A stretch of DNA of 46,111 bases, taken from Paludibacteraceae bacterium (GTDB lineage: Bacteria; Bacteroidota; Bacteroidia; Bacteroidales; Paludibacteraceae). The stretch is taken from NCBI GenBank assembly GCA_016283095.1, contig JAEEMG010000088.1, positions 1 through 46,111 of the forward strand. The letters run 5' to 3'. Shown here one piece after another: positions 16,564-24,975 of the stretch. A model generated the notes under the pieces. It did not search any database. It was not told the origin of the DNA and saw only the letters and a program-made list of their open reading frames with translations. Numbering within the stretch: the first letter of the stretch is position 1; the number at the start of each line of letters is the position of its first letter. The translations under genes were made by a program, and so were the position numbers.

Positions 16564-16596
16564 AAAAAAAAGACGGAAGAGAAAACTCCCGTCTTT
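16564..16596 (-). terminator. Terminator of typA
   Basis: AAAGACGG (16569-16576) pairs with CCGTCTTT (16589-16596), followed on the minus strand by a run of eight T. It lies about 70 bases past the typA stop. The rest of 16377-16626 shows no gene; a short plus-strand frame there has no recognisable features. Confidence 0.75.
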
Positions 16597-16625
16597 CCAT
16601 TATTTCTAAACTCTAAATTCATGTT

Positions 16626-16655
16626 GTTAGAGACGACACGTCCGTGCGTCTCTAC
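16626..16655. repeat. Single REP-like unit, family B
   Basis: GTTAGAGACG at the left and CGTCTCTAC at the right flank ACACGTCCGTG. This matches the family found at 12892-13027 and 24801-24964 and lies between the typA stop and its terminator. Confidence 0.65.
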
Positions 16656-16666
16656 GTGTCAATGAA

Positions 16667-18469
16667 TTACTGCTTGTTGGCTTTCTTACGTTCTGTCTCG
16701 TCAAGGATGATCTTACGAAGACGCATGTGGTTTGGTGTAACCTCTACATACTCATCTTCCTTGATGTACTCAAGTGCCTCCTCAAGTGAGAATACTACTG
16801 GAGGAATGATCTTAGCCTTTTCGTCTGAACTCTTAGAACGCATGTTTGTAAGCTGCTTAGCCTTTGTAACATTGACAACCAAGTCGTTGTCTTTGCTGTG
16901 CTCTCCGACTACCTGACCTGCATATACTTCATCCTGAGGGAAGATAAAGAACTTTCCTCGATCCTGAAGCTTGTCGATTGCGTATGCGAATGCAGTACCG
17001 CTTTCCATAGCGATCATAGAACCGTTAGTTCTCTTCTCAATCTCACCTTTGTATGGCTGGTACTCAAGGAATCTGTGTGCCATGATAGCCTCACCAGCTG
17101 TAGCAGTAAGTACGTTTGTACGTAGACCGATGATACCACGTGAAGGAATCTGGAATACCAAATGAACACGGTCGCCCTTCTTCTCCATTGAGACCATCTC
17201 TCCTTTACGGACAGAGACCATCTCGATCACCTTTCCGCTGACCTCGTCTGGAGTGTTGATTGTCAACTCCTCGATAGGCTCACATTTCTTTCCGCCGATC
17301 TCCTTGAAAATAACCTGTGGCTGACCAACCTGTAGCTCGTAACCTTCACGACGCATTGTCTCGATAAGCACTGACAAGTGAAGCACACCACGACCGAACA
17401 CTGTCCACACGTCTTCTGTCTCAGACTTCTTTACGCGAAGAGCTAGGTTGCGGTCAAGCTCTTTGATCAAACGGTCGTTGATATGGCGAGACGTTACAAA
17501 CTTACCATCCTTACCGAAGAATGGAGAGTCGTTGATTGTGAACACCATACTCATTGTTGGCTCGTCGATAGCGATTGGTGGAAGTGGCTCTGGATTCTCG
17601 AAATCACAGATAGAATCACCGATCTCAAAATTCTCAACACCGATAACGGCTACGATCTCACCGCACTCTGCCTCATATACTTTTGACTGAGAGAATCCTT
17701 CGAATACTCTCAACTCCTTGATTCTGTTTTTCTGGATAGAACCGTCTCTCTTGACAAGAGCAATGTCCTGACCCTCACGGATCTTACCTCTGTGGATACG
17801 TCCGATAGCGATACGGCCTACGAATGAAGAGTAGTCAAGAGATGTAATCAACATCTGAGTTGCACCTTCATTATAATGAGGCTCTGGGATATGCTCGATG
17901 ATAGCGTCAAGCACTGGAGTGATATCGTCAACTCTTGGCGCCTTCCAGTCAGTGCTCATCCAGTTGTTCTTTGCAGAACCGTAGATAGTAGGGAAGTCTA
18001 GCTGCTCTTCAGTAGCGTCAAGATTGAACATTAGGTCGAACACCTCTTCCTGAACCTCCTCAGGACGGCAGTTTGGCTTGTCAACCTTGTTGATGACAAC
18101 GATAGGCTTCAAACCGATTTCGATAGCCTTCTGTAGCACGAAACGAGTCTGAGGCATTGGGCCTTCAAACGCGTCGACAAGAAGAAGCACACCATCAGCC
18201 ATGTTGAGCACACGCTCCACCTCACCACCAAAGTCAGAGTGTCCTGGAGTGTCGATGATATTAATCTTATATCCTTTGTAACGGATTGATACATTCTTAG
18301 ATACAATCGTTATTCCACGCTCTCTTTCAAGGTCATTGTTGTCCAAAATCAATTCAGTCGGTTTCTCGCGATCAGAGAAAAGCTGTCCTGCAAGGAGCAT
18401 CTTGTCTACTAGTGTTGTCTTACCGTGGTCAACGTGGGCAATGATTGCCACATTTCTTATCTTTTGCAT
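16667..18469 (-). CDS. typA: Translational GTPase TypA/BipA
   Basis: This 600-residue ribosome-associated GTPase of the EF-G/LepA group is involved in ribosome assembly and stress adaptation. The G1 motif AHVDHGKT is at 11-18, DTPGHSD at 73-79 and NKVD at 127-130. The C-terminal half has the TypA signatures [26 protein letters not shown] and [21 protein letters not shown] use ATG 18469 ([14 protein letters not shown]). The longer frame from 18511 lies upstream of the transcript start predicted by the perfect promoter at 18491-18522. It stands alone as a monocistronic gene. Confidence 0.97.
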   Translation of the reverse strand: MQKIRNVAIIAHVDHGKTTLVDKMLLAGQLFSDREKPTELILDNNDLERERGITIVSKNVSIRYKGYKINIIDTPGHSDFGGEVERVLNMADGVLLLVDAFEGPMPQTRFVLQKAIEIGLKPIVVINKVDKPNCRPEEVQEEVFDLMFNLDATEEQLDFPTIYGSAKNNWMSTDWKAPRVDDITPVLDAIIEHIPEPHYNEGATQMLITSLDYSSFVGRIAIGRIHRGKIREGQDIALVKRDGSIQKNRIKELRVFEGFSQSKVYEAECGEIVAVIGVENFEIGDSICDFENPEPLPPIAIDEPTMSMVFTINDSPFFGKDGKFVTSRHINDRLIKELDRNLALRVKKSETEDVWTVFGRGVLHLSVLIETMRREGYELQVGQPQVIFKEIGGKKCEPIEELTINTPDEVSGKVIEMVSVRKGEMVSMEKKGDRVHLVFQIPSRGIIGLRTNVLTATAGEAIMAHRFLEYQPYKGEIEKRTNGSMIAMESGTAFAYAIDKLQDRGKFFIFPQDEVYAGQVVGEHSKDNDLVVNVTKAKQLTNMRSKSSDEKAKIIPPVVFSLEEALEYIKEDEYVEVTPNHMRLRKIILDETERKKANKQ

Positions 18470-18490
18470 ACTTAATTTATAAATTTGGTG

Positions 18491-18522
18491 CAAAATTAGT
18501 GTAAACGACATTTTTACGCAAA
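18491..18522 (-). promoter_or_regulatory. Promoter of typA
   Basis: On the minus strand TTTG (18519-18522), 20 bases, then TAATTTTG (18491-18498). Both elements and the spacing match the Bacteroidetes consensus, giving a start near 18484 and a leader of about 15 bases. Confidence 0.7.
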
Positions 18523-18615
18523 CAAAATGCCGATTATTTATGTTTTATAACAACAAAAATCAAAAATGGGTGTGTTTATTGTGTTTTTGGTTATGTGAAA
18601 ACAAAAATTATTAAG

Positions 18616-18623
18616 TACTTTTG
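18616..18623 (+). promoter_or_regulatory. -7 element of the FKBP operon
   Basis: TACTTTTG matches TAnnTTTG. A TTTG at 18586-18589 is slightly too far upstream (26 bases), so the -33 assignment is weak. Confidence 0.5.
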
Positions 18624-18655
18624 CCCAAATTAATGAAAGTAGAAAAAATATCACT

Positions 18656-19240
18656 ATGGATAAATTGAGTTATGCACTTGGCATGTCTATGGCTTCAAAT
18701 ATGAAGCAGAGCGGTTTGGATTGTATTAATGTTGACGATTTTGCGAGTGCAATCAAATCTGTTTTCAACGGCGAGAAAATGCAGATGACACCTGAAGAGG
18801 CACAGAACGCTATCAACGAGTTTTTTGCAAAGCAGAAGACAGAGGTTATGTCGAAAAACAAGAAAGCAGGTGAAGAGTTCTTAGCACAGAACAAGTCAAA
18901 AGAAGGAGTCCAGACAACAGCGAGTGGACTTCAGTATAAGGTATTGGTCGCAGGAACAGGCGCTAAACCAAAAGCTACAGACACAGTAGATTGCCATTAT
19001 GAAGGTCGTTTGATCGACGGTACAGTATTCGACAGCAGTTACAGAAGAGGACAGTCGGCTCAGTTCCCAGTTAATGGAGTTATTCCAGGATGGGTAGAGG
19101 CCTTGCAGATGATGCCTGTCGGTTCAAAGTGGCAGCTATACATTCCGTCTGAGTTGGCTTACGGAGAATATGGTGCTGGAGAGACAATCGAGCCAAATTC
19201 TACATTGGTCTTTGATGTAGAGTTGTTGGGCATTAAATAA
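18656..19240 (+). CDS. FKBP-type peptidyl-prolyl isomerase, no export signal
   Basis: This 194-residue protein has a Mip/FkpA-like helical N-terminal dimerisation domain (MDKLSYALGMSMASNMKQSGL to about residue 85) and a C-terminal FKBP domain (GLQYKVLVAGTG, CHYEGRLIDGTVFDSS, VIPGWVEALQMMPVGSKWQLYIPSELAYG, STLVFDVELLGI). It lacks a signal peptide, so it should act in the cytoplasm, whereas the FkpA/Mip architecture is usually exported. It starts a run of three FKBP genes, 8 bases before the next. The enzymes speed proline isomerisation during folding. Confidence 0.92.
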   Translation: MDKLSYALGMSMASNMKQSGLDCINVDDFASAIKSVFNGEKMQMTPEEAQNAINEFFAKQKTEVMSKNKKAGEEFLAQNKSKEGVQTTASGLQYKVLVAGTGAKPKATDTVDCHYEGRLIDGTVFDSSYRRGQSAQFPVNGVIPGWVEALQMMPVGSKWQLYIPSELAYGEYGAGETIEPNSTLVFDVELLGIK

Positions 19241-19248
19241 ATAAAGTT

Positions 19249-19995
19249 ATGAAAAAATTATTCTTGGCGATAATGTCCTTGTCGCTTGCAATCGGATCCA
19301 CTTCTGCGAAGGGGTCGAAAAAAGATTCCGGTGCGTTGACAAATTCTATAGATTCTGTCAGCTATGCTCTTGGTATCAATATAGGTATGAGCCTTCAGGA
19401 ACAGTTTAAACAGCTTCCTGTTGACAACATCAATACGTCAGCATTTTGTGAAGCCCTGAAATATACTCTTAATAAAGATACAGCAAGTTTGAAAATCAAA
19501 TCCTCAGATGCTGGCAATGTTGTCATGACAGTGATGCAGAGAGCGGAGCAGGAGAAGGCAATGAAGGATTTGGCTGCAAACAAGATTTGGCTGGCAAACA
19601 ACAAAACAAAGGCTGGCGTTAAGGAGACTGCTTCAGGTTTGCAGTATCAGGTCATTACAGAAGGTACAGGAGATAAGCCAAAAGCAACGGATAAGGTGAC
19701 TGTCACTTATACAGGAACATTGACAGACGGAACAATATTCGACAGCTCTACGTCTCCAATATCATTTGAACTAAACAAGGTCATTCCTGGTTGGACAGAA
19801 GGTATCCAGTTGATGCCGGTGGGAAGCAAATATAAATTGTTCATCCCGTCTGAACTTGCATACGGCAATCGTGCCACTGGCAAAATCAAGCCGAATTCAA
19901 TCTTGGTTTTCGATGTTGAGCTTCTTGGTATAGAGAAAGCACAGGCTCGTAGCTCAGCTAAGTTCCAGTTCAAGCCTTACCAGCGTACAATGTGA
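19249..19995 (+). CDS. FKBP-type peptidyl-prolyl isomerase, periplasmic
   Basis: This 248-residue protein starts with a cleavable signal peptide (MKKLFLAIMSLSLAIGSTSA), then an FkpA-like N-domain (SVSYALGINIGMSLQEQFK) and an FKBP domain (GLQYQVITEGTGDKPKATD, VTYTGTLTDGTIFDSS, VIPGWTEGIQLMPVGSKYKLFIPSELAYG). It is closely similar to the preceding gene in domain order and wording, pointing to local duplication. The C-terminal tail (QARSSAKFQFKPYQRTM) is extra and positively charged. It is predicted to fold proteins in the periplasm. Confidence 0.92.
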   Translation: MKKLFLAIMSLSLAIGSTSAKGSKKDSGALTNSIDSVSYALGINIGMSLQEQFKQLPVDNINTSAFCEALKYTLNKDTASLKIKSSDAGNVVMTVMQRAEQEKAMKDLAANKIWLANNKTKAGVKETASGLQYQVITEGTGDKPKATDKVTVTYTGTLTDGTIFDSSTSPISFELNKVIPGWTEGIQLMPVGSKYKLFIPSELAYGNRATGKIKPNSILVFDVELLGIEKAQARSSAKFQFKPYQRTM

Positions 19996-20024
19996 TTTGA
20001 AAGAAAAGAAAAATAACAATAATA

Positions 20025-20765
20025 ATGAAAAAACAATTAATGACAGCAGTGTCAGTGTTGGCACTACTTGCGTCGACATCATGCCAGAAGCAGTCGACAA
20101 TGTCGGTAAAGAATTTGAAGTCAGATGTTGACTCTGTATCTTATGCTCTTGGTATCAATGTAGGAGACGGTTTGAAGCACGATTTGGAGAGATTCCCTGG
20201 TGATACAATCAACAAGGACGCCCTAATCGCAGGATTCACAGAGGCTATGAAGGCTGCAGACGCAGAGAACTTGCCTATGTCTATTGAAGATGCAAGAAAC
20301 GTAATGCAGGAGTATGTAACTAAGATTCGTGACATCCAGATCAAGAAGAACAGAGCTGAGGAGGAGACTTTCTTGGAGGCAAACAAGTCGAAAGAGGGTG
20401 TTCAGGTCACAACTTCAGGATTGCACTTTAAGTCTATCGTTGAGGGTACAGGAAAGCAGGCTACAGACTCTTCATTCGTGAAGGTTAACTATACAGGTAA
20501 GTTGATCGACGGTACAGTATTCGACAGCTCGATCGACCGTGGTGAGCCAGCTGTATTCAATCTTAGAGGAGTTATCCCAGGATTCGCAGAGGGTATAAAG
20601 ATGATGAAGGAAGGTGGTAAGGCAGAACTTGCGATTCCAGCACGTTTGGCTTACGGTGATGGCGAGGCAGGATCTATTCCGCCAGCATCATGTATCACAT
20701 TTGAGGTTGAGCTTGTAGAGGTTGATCCAGCAATGCCTGCTCGTCCAGGAATGCCACGCAGATAA
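20025..20765 (+). CDS. FKBP-type peptidyl-prolyl isomerase, lipoprotein
   Basis: This 246-residue member of the trio has the lipoprotein signal MKKQLMTAVSVLALLASTSC, with the lipid-bearing cysteine at 20, then an FkpA-like helical domain (SVSYALGINVGDGLKHDLERFPGD) and a C-terminal FKBP domain (GLHFKSIVEGTG, VNYTGKLIDGTVFDSS, VIPGFAEGIKMMKEGGKAELAIPARLAYG). The short Pro-rich tail (PAMPARPGMPRR) is unusual. It probably sits on the outer membrane and helps secreted or membrane proteins fold. A perfect terminator follows, closing the three-gene unit. Confidence 0.92.
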   Translation: MKKQLMTAVSVLALLASTSCQKQSTMSVKNLKSDVDSVSYALGINVGDGLKHDLERFPGDTINKDALIAGFTEAMKAADAENLPMSIEDARNVMQEYVTKIRDIQIKKNRAEEETFLEANKSKEGVQVTTSGLHFKSIVEGTGKQATDSSFVKVNYTGKLIDGTVFDSSIDRGEPAVFNLRGVIPGFAEGIKMMKEGGKAELAIPARLAYGDGEAGSIPPASCITFEVELVEVDPAMPARPGMPRR

Positions 20766-20786
20766 TTCAAAATGAAATTTCATACA

Positions 20787-20818
20787 GGAGACGTGAGTTA
20801 TCACGTCTCCTTTTTTTT
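20787..20818 (+). terminator. Terminator of the FKBP operon
   Basis: GGAGACGTGA and TCACGTCTCC form a perfect 10-pair stem with the loop GTTA, followed by eight T. Confidence 0.93.
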
Positions 20819-20943
20819 CACTTGTGTATATTTATAGATTTGATGCTGAATTTTGATGCGATAAATGTATATATATCATAAATAATTTATGTTTGCTTGT
20901 AAAAAATAGACCTTTTTTGTGGAATGTGTTTTTATTTTTGTAC

Positions 20944-20980
20944 TATATTTGCCTTAAGTATTCAAAAATAGTTAACTTTG
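20944..20980 (+). promoter_or_regulatory. Overlapping promoter elements for the two-lipoprotein unit
   Basis: TATATTTG (20944-20951) and TAACTTTG (20973-20980) both fit the -7 consensus. The TTTG of the first lies 21 bases before the second, so it can also act as that promoter's -33. Two start points about 29 bases apart are possible. Confidence 0.5.
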
Positions 20981-20998
20981 CTTTTAAATAGAGTAATA

Positions 20999-22093
20999 AT
21001 GACATATATGACAAAGTCGCATATTTACATAAAAATAGCAATATTGTTGCTTTTCTCTTTCTTCAATATTTCTTGTGGAAGAGTGGGCTCTACAAATGCA
21101 GAGGCGAAAGAATCAGAGTCATTGTCTTCAAGTGCGATGACTGAATACCATGCCGCAGACATCATTAAAATGATCAAGAAAGGCAAGCCTATTCAGTTGA
21201 TGAATTGTATGATCTGGGATGATTTGGATTTCACACAGTGCGGTGAGCCAAGAATCACCTCAGGTATAGCTGTTGAGGTAGACGTGGAGGTTCCGATATA
21301 TTTCAACCACTGTTTGTTCATGGGTAATGTGCTTGGAAAGTCTAAATTCAAGGACAAATTCTCATGTAGTGCCAACTTCCGTCGCTCGGTAACATTCTCA
21401 GACTGTGATTTCCGTGGTGAAGTTGATTTTACAAAGGTTATGGTGGCTGATAATATTGATTTCAGCAAGTCTACTTTTGGAGAAAACGCAAAATTTGATT
21501 TGGTTGAGCTACGTGGTGGTATCAACCGTTTCTATGAGATCACTGCTGAGAAGAATTTCTCGTTCACATCAAGCTATTCTAATGGCAATATCTCATTTAT
21601 GGACGCCACATTCAAGGGCGACGCTAATTTCCATAAGTTGATCTGTTCAGAATTGATGATGAACAATACAACATTTGATGGCGACGCGATATTCTCTAAT
21701 CAGACAATACGTGGAGCCGCTTTGTTCAACTATGCTAAATTCAACCATGATTTTGATTTGTCTTATTCAAAATTCTTGGCTCCAGTGATTATGACTCACG
21801 CTGAGATCCTGGGTAAGATTGTTCTCAACTATTGTGTGTTCAGCTCACCAAGCCGATTCTCAAACGCGTCTACTTATGCAATAGATATGAATGAGGCTTT
21901 GTTCTTCTTTGCTCCAGACTTGTCTAATGTTAAGATAGAGAAGGTTGTTAACGATGAAAGCGTATACAGATTCGTTTCTAGCGAGAAGCATGTCTTCCGT
22001 TTGGCAGACAAGAGTAAGGATGAAGCTTCTTCAGTGGGTGACAAGGATAAAATTGATCCAGATAAAATCAATATTCAGAAAGTTAAAGAATAA
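20999..22093 (+). CDS. Lipoprotein with pentapeptide-like repeats
   Basis: This 364-residue protein starts with a lipoprotein signal (ILLLFSFFNISC, Cys26). The mature part carries repeated five-residue-type phrases such as FSDCDFRGEVDFTKV, IDFSKSTFGENAKF, FMDATFKGDANFHKL and FDGDAIFSN. They fit degenerate pentapeptide repeats that form a square beta-helix. The C-terminus is charged and probably disordered (KSKDEASSVGDKDKIDPDK). Pentapeptide proteins have no single function; a surface or periplasmic binding role is likely. ATG 20999 is preferred, because the in-frame TTG at 20978 lies within the -7 element. It precedes the papain-like gene by 17 bases and the two should be cotranscribed. Confidence 0.75.
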   Translation: MTYMTKSHIYIKIAILLLFSFFNISCGRVGSTNAEAKESESLSSSAMTEYHAADIIKMIKKGKPIQLMNCMIWDDLDFTQCGEPRITSGIAVEVDVEVPIYFNHCLFMGNVLGKSKFKDKFSCSANFRRSVTFSDCDFRGEVDFTKVMVADNIDFSKSTFGENAKFDLVELRGGINRFYEITAEKNFSFTSSYSNGNISFMDATFKGDANFHKLICSELMMNNTTFDGDAIFSNQTIRGAALFNYAKFNHDFDLSYSKFLAPVIMTHAEILGKIVLNYCVFSSPSRFSNASTYAIDMNEALFFFAPDLSNVKIEKVVNDESVYRFVSSEKHVFRLADKSKDEASSVGDKDKIDPDKINIQKVKE

Positions 22094-22110
22094 CCATTAT
22101 TGTAAAAGAT

Positions 22111-23601
22111 ATGAATTTTAGAAATCTACGTGGCCGTGTAGGCAAGCTGTTTGTAAGCGGTGCAATCGCTACAATGCCGTTTTCTATGACTTCATGTGAT
22201 GAAGCAACAACTCAAGCCGTGTTTGATATCCTTGAGGCTCTGCTTGATTGTATGGGTTATATACCTCAGAATGAGGATGTAGATGATGAGACTACTGATG
22301 ATGTCGACAATGATGACTCTGGACTTCCTTCATCTGTGGATTGGACTAAATATGCTCCTACGGTAGGAAACCAGGGCTCATATGGAACTTGTGTGGCTTG
22401 GGCTACTGGTTATGGACTTAAAACTACGCTTAACAATATTGAGCATAATTATACTAACTATAGGAACACTGCTTCTTATCAGACTTCGCCAATCGACCTT
22501 TGGTATTTGATGGTAAGATATACTAATGGAACTTCTAGCAAATGTGGTGGTTCTAGTTTCGATCCTGCTTTCAAGGTTATGATCGATAAGGGTGTCGCTT
22601 CGATGAGTGCAAAACCGTTTACTGGTCAGAAGATGGATTGTGATAACGGAACTCCATCTGGTAATACAGGTAATAAACTAGGAGCATATCGATTGGTGGC
22701 ATACACTAAAGAGTTGTCTTCTAGTGGACCTTATGGTATGACGACCGCTAATTTGAAATCAAAACTTAATGAAGGACCTCTTGTAGTAGGAGCTAAACTT
22801 GGTGAGAATTTCATGCGTTGGACCGGCAGTACCACTATTATAAGTGATGATCCTGCTTCATACAACGGTGGACATGCATACCATGCGATGATGGTCGTAG
22901 GATATGATGATTCCAGAAAAGCGTTCCGCATACAGAATTCTTGGGGATCAACGGATTGGGGTGACAACGGATACATCTGGGTCGGTTATGATCACTTCAT
23001 CGGTAATTTTGCATTTGGTGTTTGGTCGGCATCCAATGATGCGAATGCGTATGTGAATAAGACAGCGGCAACCAGAGGTATTTCAGGTGTTGATTTGAAA
23101 CTTGAGGTTATCGCTGATGAGGCTCTTGCCAATGGCAACCGTAAGTTGACTTACGATATTGTGAACAAGGGTACAGGTGATGTGAATTTGAGCAATAGCA
23201 ACGTCGTTTACTCTCTATACAAGAAAAAGCATTTCCACGAGAAGTCATTCTTGGCTGATGTGAAAGTGGACGCTGTCCTTCCTGCTGGAGCTAAGGCTTC
23301 TTCAGCCTTAGGCAAGAAGTTGACAATCGAATATCAGTTGCCTTCAGTATTCTGCAACGGTATGTCTACTGACGCTGATTGCTACATGTTCTTGGCTCTT
23401 GATCCAAAGAACGAGTCGGGTGATGACAATCTTGAGAACAATTTCGCTTTCATCACATCTTCGGATGCGAAGCCTTTGAAGGTGTTCAACAATGAAATCA
23501 CAAATGATGTCAAGATTCTAACTGCTGACTTGAGCACTAAGATCACAAACGACTATACTGGTTCTGAGTTGATCGGCCGCTTGGCTAAGGAATTGAAATA
23601 A
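22111..23601 (+). CDS. Papain-family (C1) cysteine peptidase lipoprotein
   Basis: This 496-residue protein has a lipobox MTSC (Cys29), an acidic spacer (residues 53-70, many Asp) and a C1A domain. The oxyanion Gln88 and nucleophile Cys94 lie in GNQGSYGTCVAWATG, the catalytic His258 in HAMMVVGYDD, and Asn276 in IQNSWGSTDWGDNGYIWV. No inhibitory propeptide is apparent before the domain. From about residue 325 a beta-rich domain follows (LKLEVIADEALANGNRKLTYDIVNKGTGDVNL), resembling CARDB-type adhesive domains. It is a cell-envelope peptidase, presumably tethered to the outer membrane and facing outside or the periplasm. The substrate is unknown. Confidence 0.9.
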   Translation: MNFRNLRGRVGKLFVSGAIATMPFSMTSCDEATTQAVFDILEALLDCMGYIPQNEDVDDETTDDVDNDDSGLPSSVDWTKYAPTVGNQGSYGTCVAWATGYGLKTTLNNIEHNYTNYRNTASYQTSPIDLWYLMVRYTNGTSSKCGGSSFDPAFKVMIDKGVASMSAKPFTGQKMDCDNGTPSGNTGNKLGAYRLVAYTKELSSSGPYGMTTANLKSKLNEGPLVVGAKLGENFMRWTGSTTIISDDPASYNGGHAYHAMMVVGYDDSRKAFRIQNSWGSTDWGDNGYIWVGYDHFIGNFAFGVWSASNDANAYVNKTAATRGISGVDLKLEVIADEALANGNRKLTYDIVNKGTGDVNLSNSNVVYSLYKKKHFHEKSFLADVKVDAVLPAGAKASSALGKKLTIEYQLPSVFCNGMSTDADCYMFLALDPKNESGDDNLENNFAFITSSDAKPLKVFNNEITNDVKILTADLSTKITNDYTGSELIGRLAKELK

Positions 23602-23621
23602 TCAGATTTGATTTATACTGG

Positions 23622-23654
23622 CAAGGTCGGGATTCAATCTCGACCTTGTTTTTT
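23622..23654 (+). terminator. Terminator of the lipoprotein pair
   Basis: CAAGGTCG (23622-23629) and CGACCTTG (23641-23648) form a hairpin followed by TTTTTT, 20 bases past the peptidase stop. Confidence 0.88.
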
Positions 23655-23771
23655 GTTTGGCTAGTCTAGACGTCAAGAAATATTCGTACTCAGAAGTTCA
23701 AATGGAGATGTTTTTTGTCTCCTTTTTGTCAATTCTTGTAGAGCGAACGTCAAAAAAGAAAAAGATAGAAA

Positions 23772-24737
23772 ATGTCATCTAAAAATAAAATAAAGCATTT
23801 TTTTAATCAGTACGTGCTACTGATAGCAATGGTTTTTGGCATTACTGCGTATCTTGTTTATCACAACCTCGATTTGCAGAGTTCCACACGTGACACTGTT
23901 CGTGCTATTGTGGATTTTACAATTCCGACGATGGTGCTTGTGATGCTTTATGTGACATTCTGCAAAGTGAATCTCCGCCAGTTGACATTCACTCGTTGGC
24001 ATCTGATGCTTTTCTTGTTTCAGTTGTTGCTGATGACGGTGGTGACGTTGATCGCGTCGCTACTGCAGGGTACGAAATACGTGGTTCTGGCGGAGGCTGC
24101 GTTTATCTGTATTGCCAGTCCTACAGCAACGGGCAGTGTTGTCGTTCTGACCCAACGTTGGGGAGGAAACAGCGAGACGACAACGACATATACGCTTATT
24201 TCCAACGTCATTACGGCCCTTTTTGTCCCTGTGATGATTCCTTTTATGTCGACGCAGGATTATTCGCTTTACGAGAGTTTTTTGATGATTGTGAAGCGTG
24301 TCACACCACTCTTGATCATTCCGATGTTGATGGCATTGTTGACGCAGATAATGATCCCTAAGGTTATAGATATAGTGAAAGGATGGAAAGACCTTCCATT
24401 ATACCTTTGGGCTGTGGCCATGTGTCTTGCCATATCCATGACTTTACGCTATCTGATAACGAGTGAGTTTGGCGTTCCTATTGAGATTGCTGTCGCATTT
24501 GTGTCTATGGCCGTTTGTGCACTTCTGTTCTATTCCGGAAAACGAATAGGAAGAGTTTACGGAGAACATATCGGGGCAGGGCAGGGATTGGCTCAACGTA
24601 ACACCGTGTTTATCATTTGGCTCGGCTCCACATTCCTTCATCCTTCGTGTGCGATTGCTGGCGGATTTTACAGTCTGTGGCAAAATCTGTTCAACACCTG
24701 GCAGATGAGGAAATTTGAACGAGAGGGAAAAATATAA
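23772..24737 (+). CDS. BASS/SBF-like transporter
   Basis: This 321-residue membrane protein has about nine to ten hydrophobic segments. CIASPTATGSVVVLTQRWGGN is typical of the bile acid:sodium symporter superfamily (SBF), and ISNVITALFVPVMIPFM follows in the same fold. The C-terminal segment NTVFIIWLGSTFLHPSCAIAGGFYSLWQN fits the second crossing motif. BASS members carry organic anions, pyruvate, pantothenate or bile acids with sodium. The substrate cannot be read here. It stands alone, with repeats downstream and no linked pathway genes. Confidence 0.8.
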   Translation: MSSKNKIKHFFNQYVLLIAMVFGITAYLVYHNLDLQSSTRDTVRAIVDFTIPTMVLVMLYVTFCKVNLRQLTFTRWHLMLFLFQLLLMTVVTLIASLLQGTKYVVLAEAAFICIASPTATGSVVVLTQRWGGNSETTTTYTLISNVITALFVPVMIPFMSTQDYSLYESFLMIVKRVTPLLIIPMLMALLTQIMIPKVIDIVKGWKDLPLYLWAVAMCLAISMTLRYLITSEFGVPIEIAVAFVSMAVCALLFYSGKRIGRVYGEHIGAGQGLAQRNTVFIIWLGSTFLHPSCAIAGGFYSLWQNLFNTWQMRKFEREGKI

Positions 24738-24800
24738 TTCGTATTTCATAATGCGTAATTTGTAATGTGCGGAACTCCTTCATCTGATTAATTATCCTCA

Positions 24801-24964
24801 CGTAGAGACGCACGGACGTGCGTGTAATAACAATGGTGTGAGATTTGCGTGTGTATGAACAGTATATGGCATAATAAATGAATTTGTGTGCGTAATAAAT
24901 TGATATGCGTATAAAAATGAGACGTGTGTAAATAAAATGAGACGCACGACCGTGCGTCTCTACA
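24801..24964. repeat. BIME-like inverted REP pair, family B
   Basis: CGTAGAGACGCACGGACGTG at the left and CACGACCGTGCGTCTCTAC at the right are inverted copies. Between them the sequence is made of decayed TGCGTAATAAATTGA-like units. It fills the gap between the BASS gene and the tamB stop; nothing else is seen in 24738-24975. Confidence 0.75.
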
Positions 24965-24975
24965 ACATATTGTTG

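Noticed and set aside
16417-16665. Small plus-strand frame between the kinase and typA genes
   Set aside because: It runs through the typA terminator hairpin and a REP unit and has no protein-like features.
22111-23601. Classing the papain-like lipoprotein as a second C10 protease
   Set aside because: Its Gln-Cys-His-Asn order and NSWG motif are C1A papain features; it lacks the C10 prodomain and GWGG motif.
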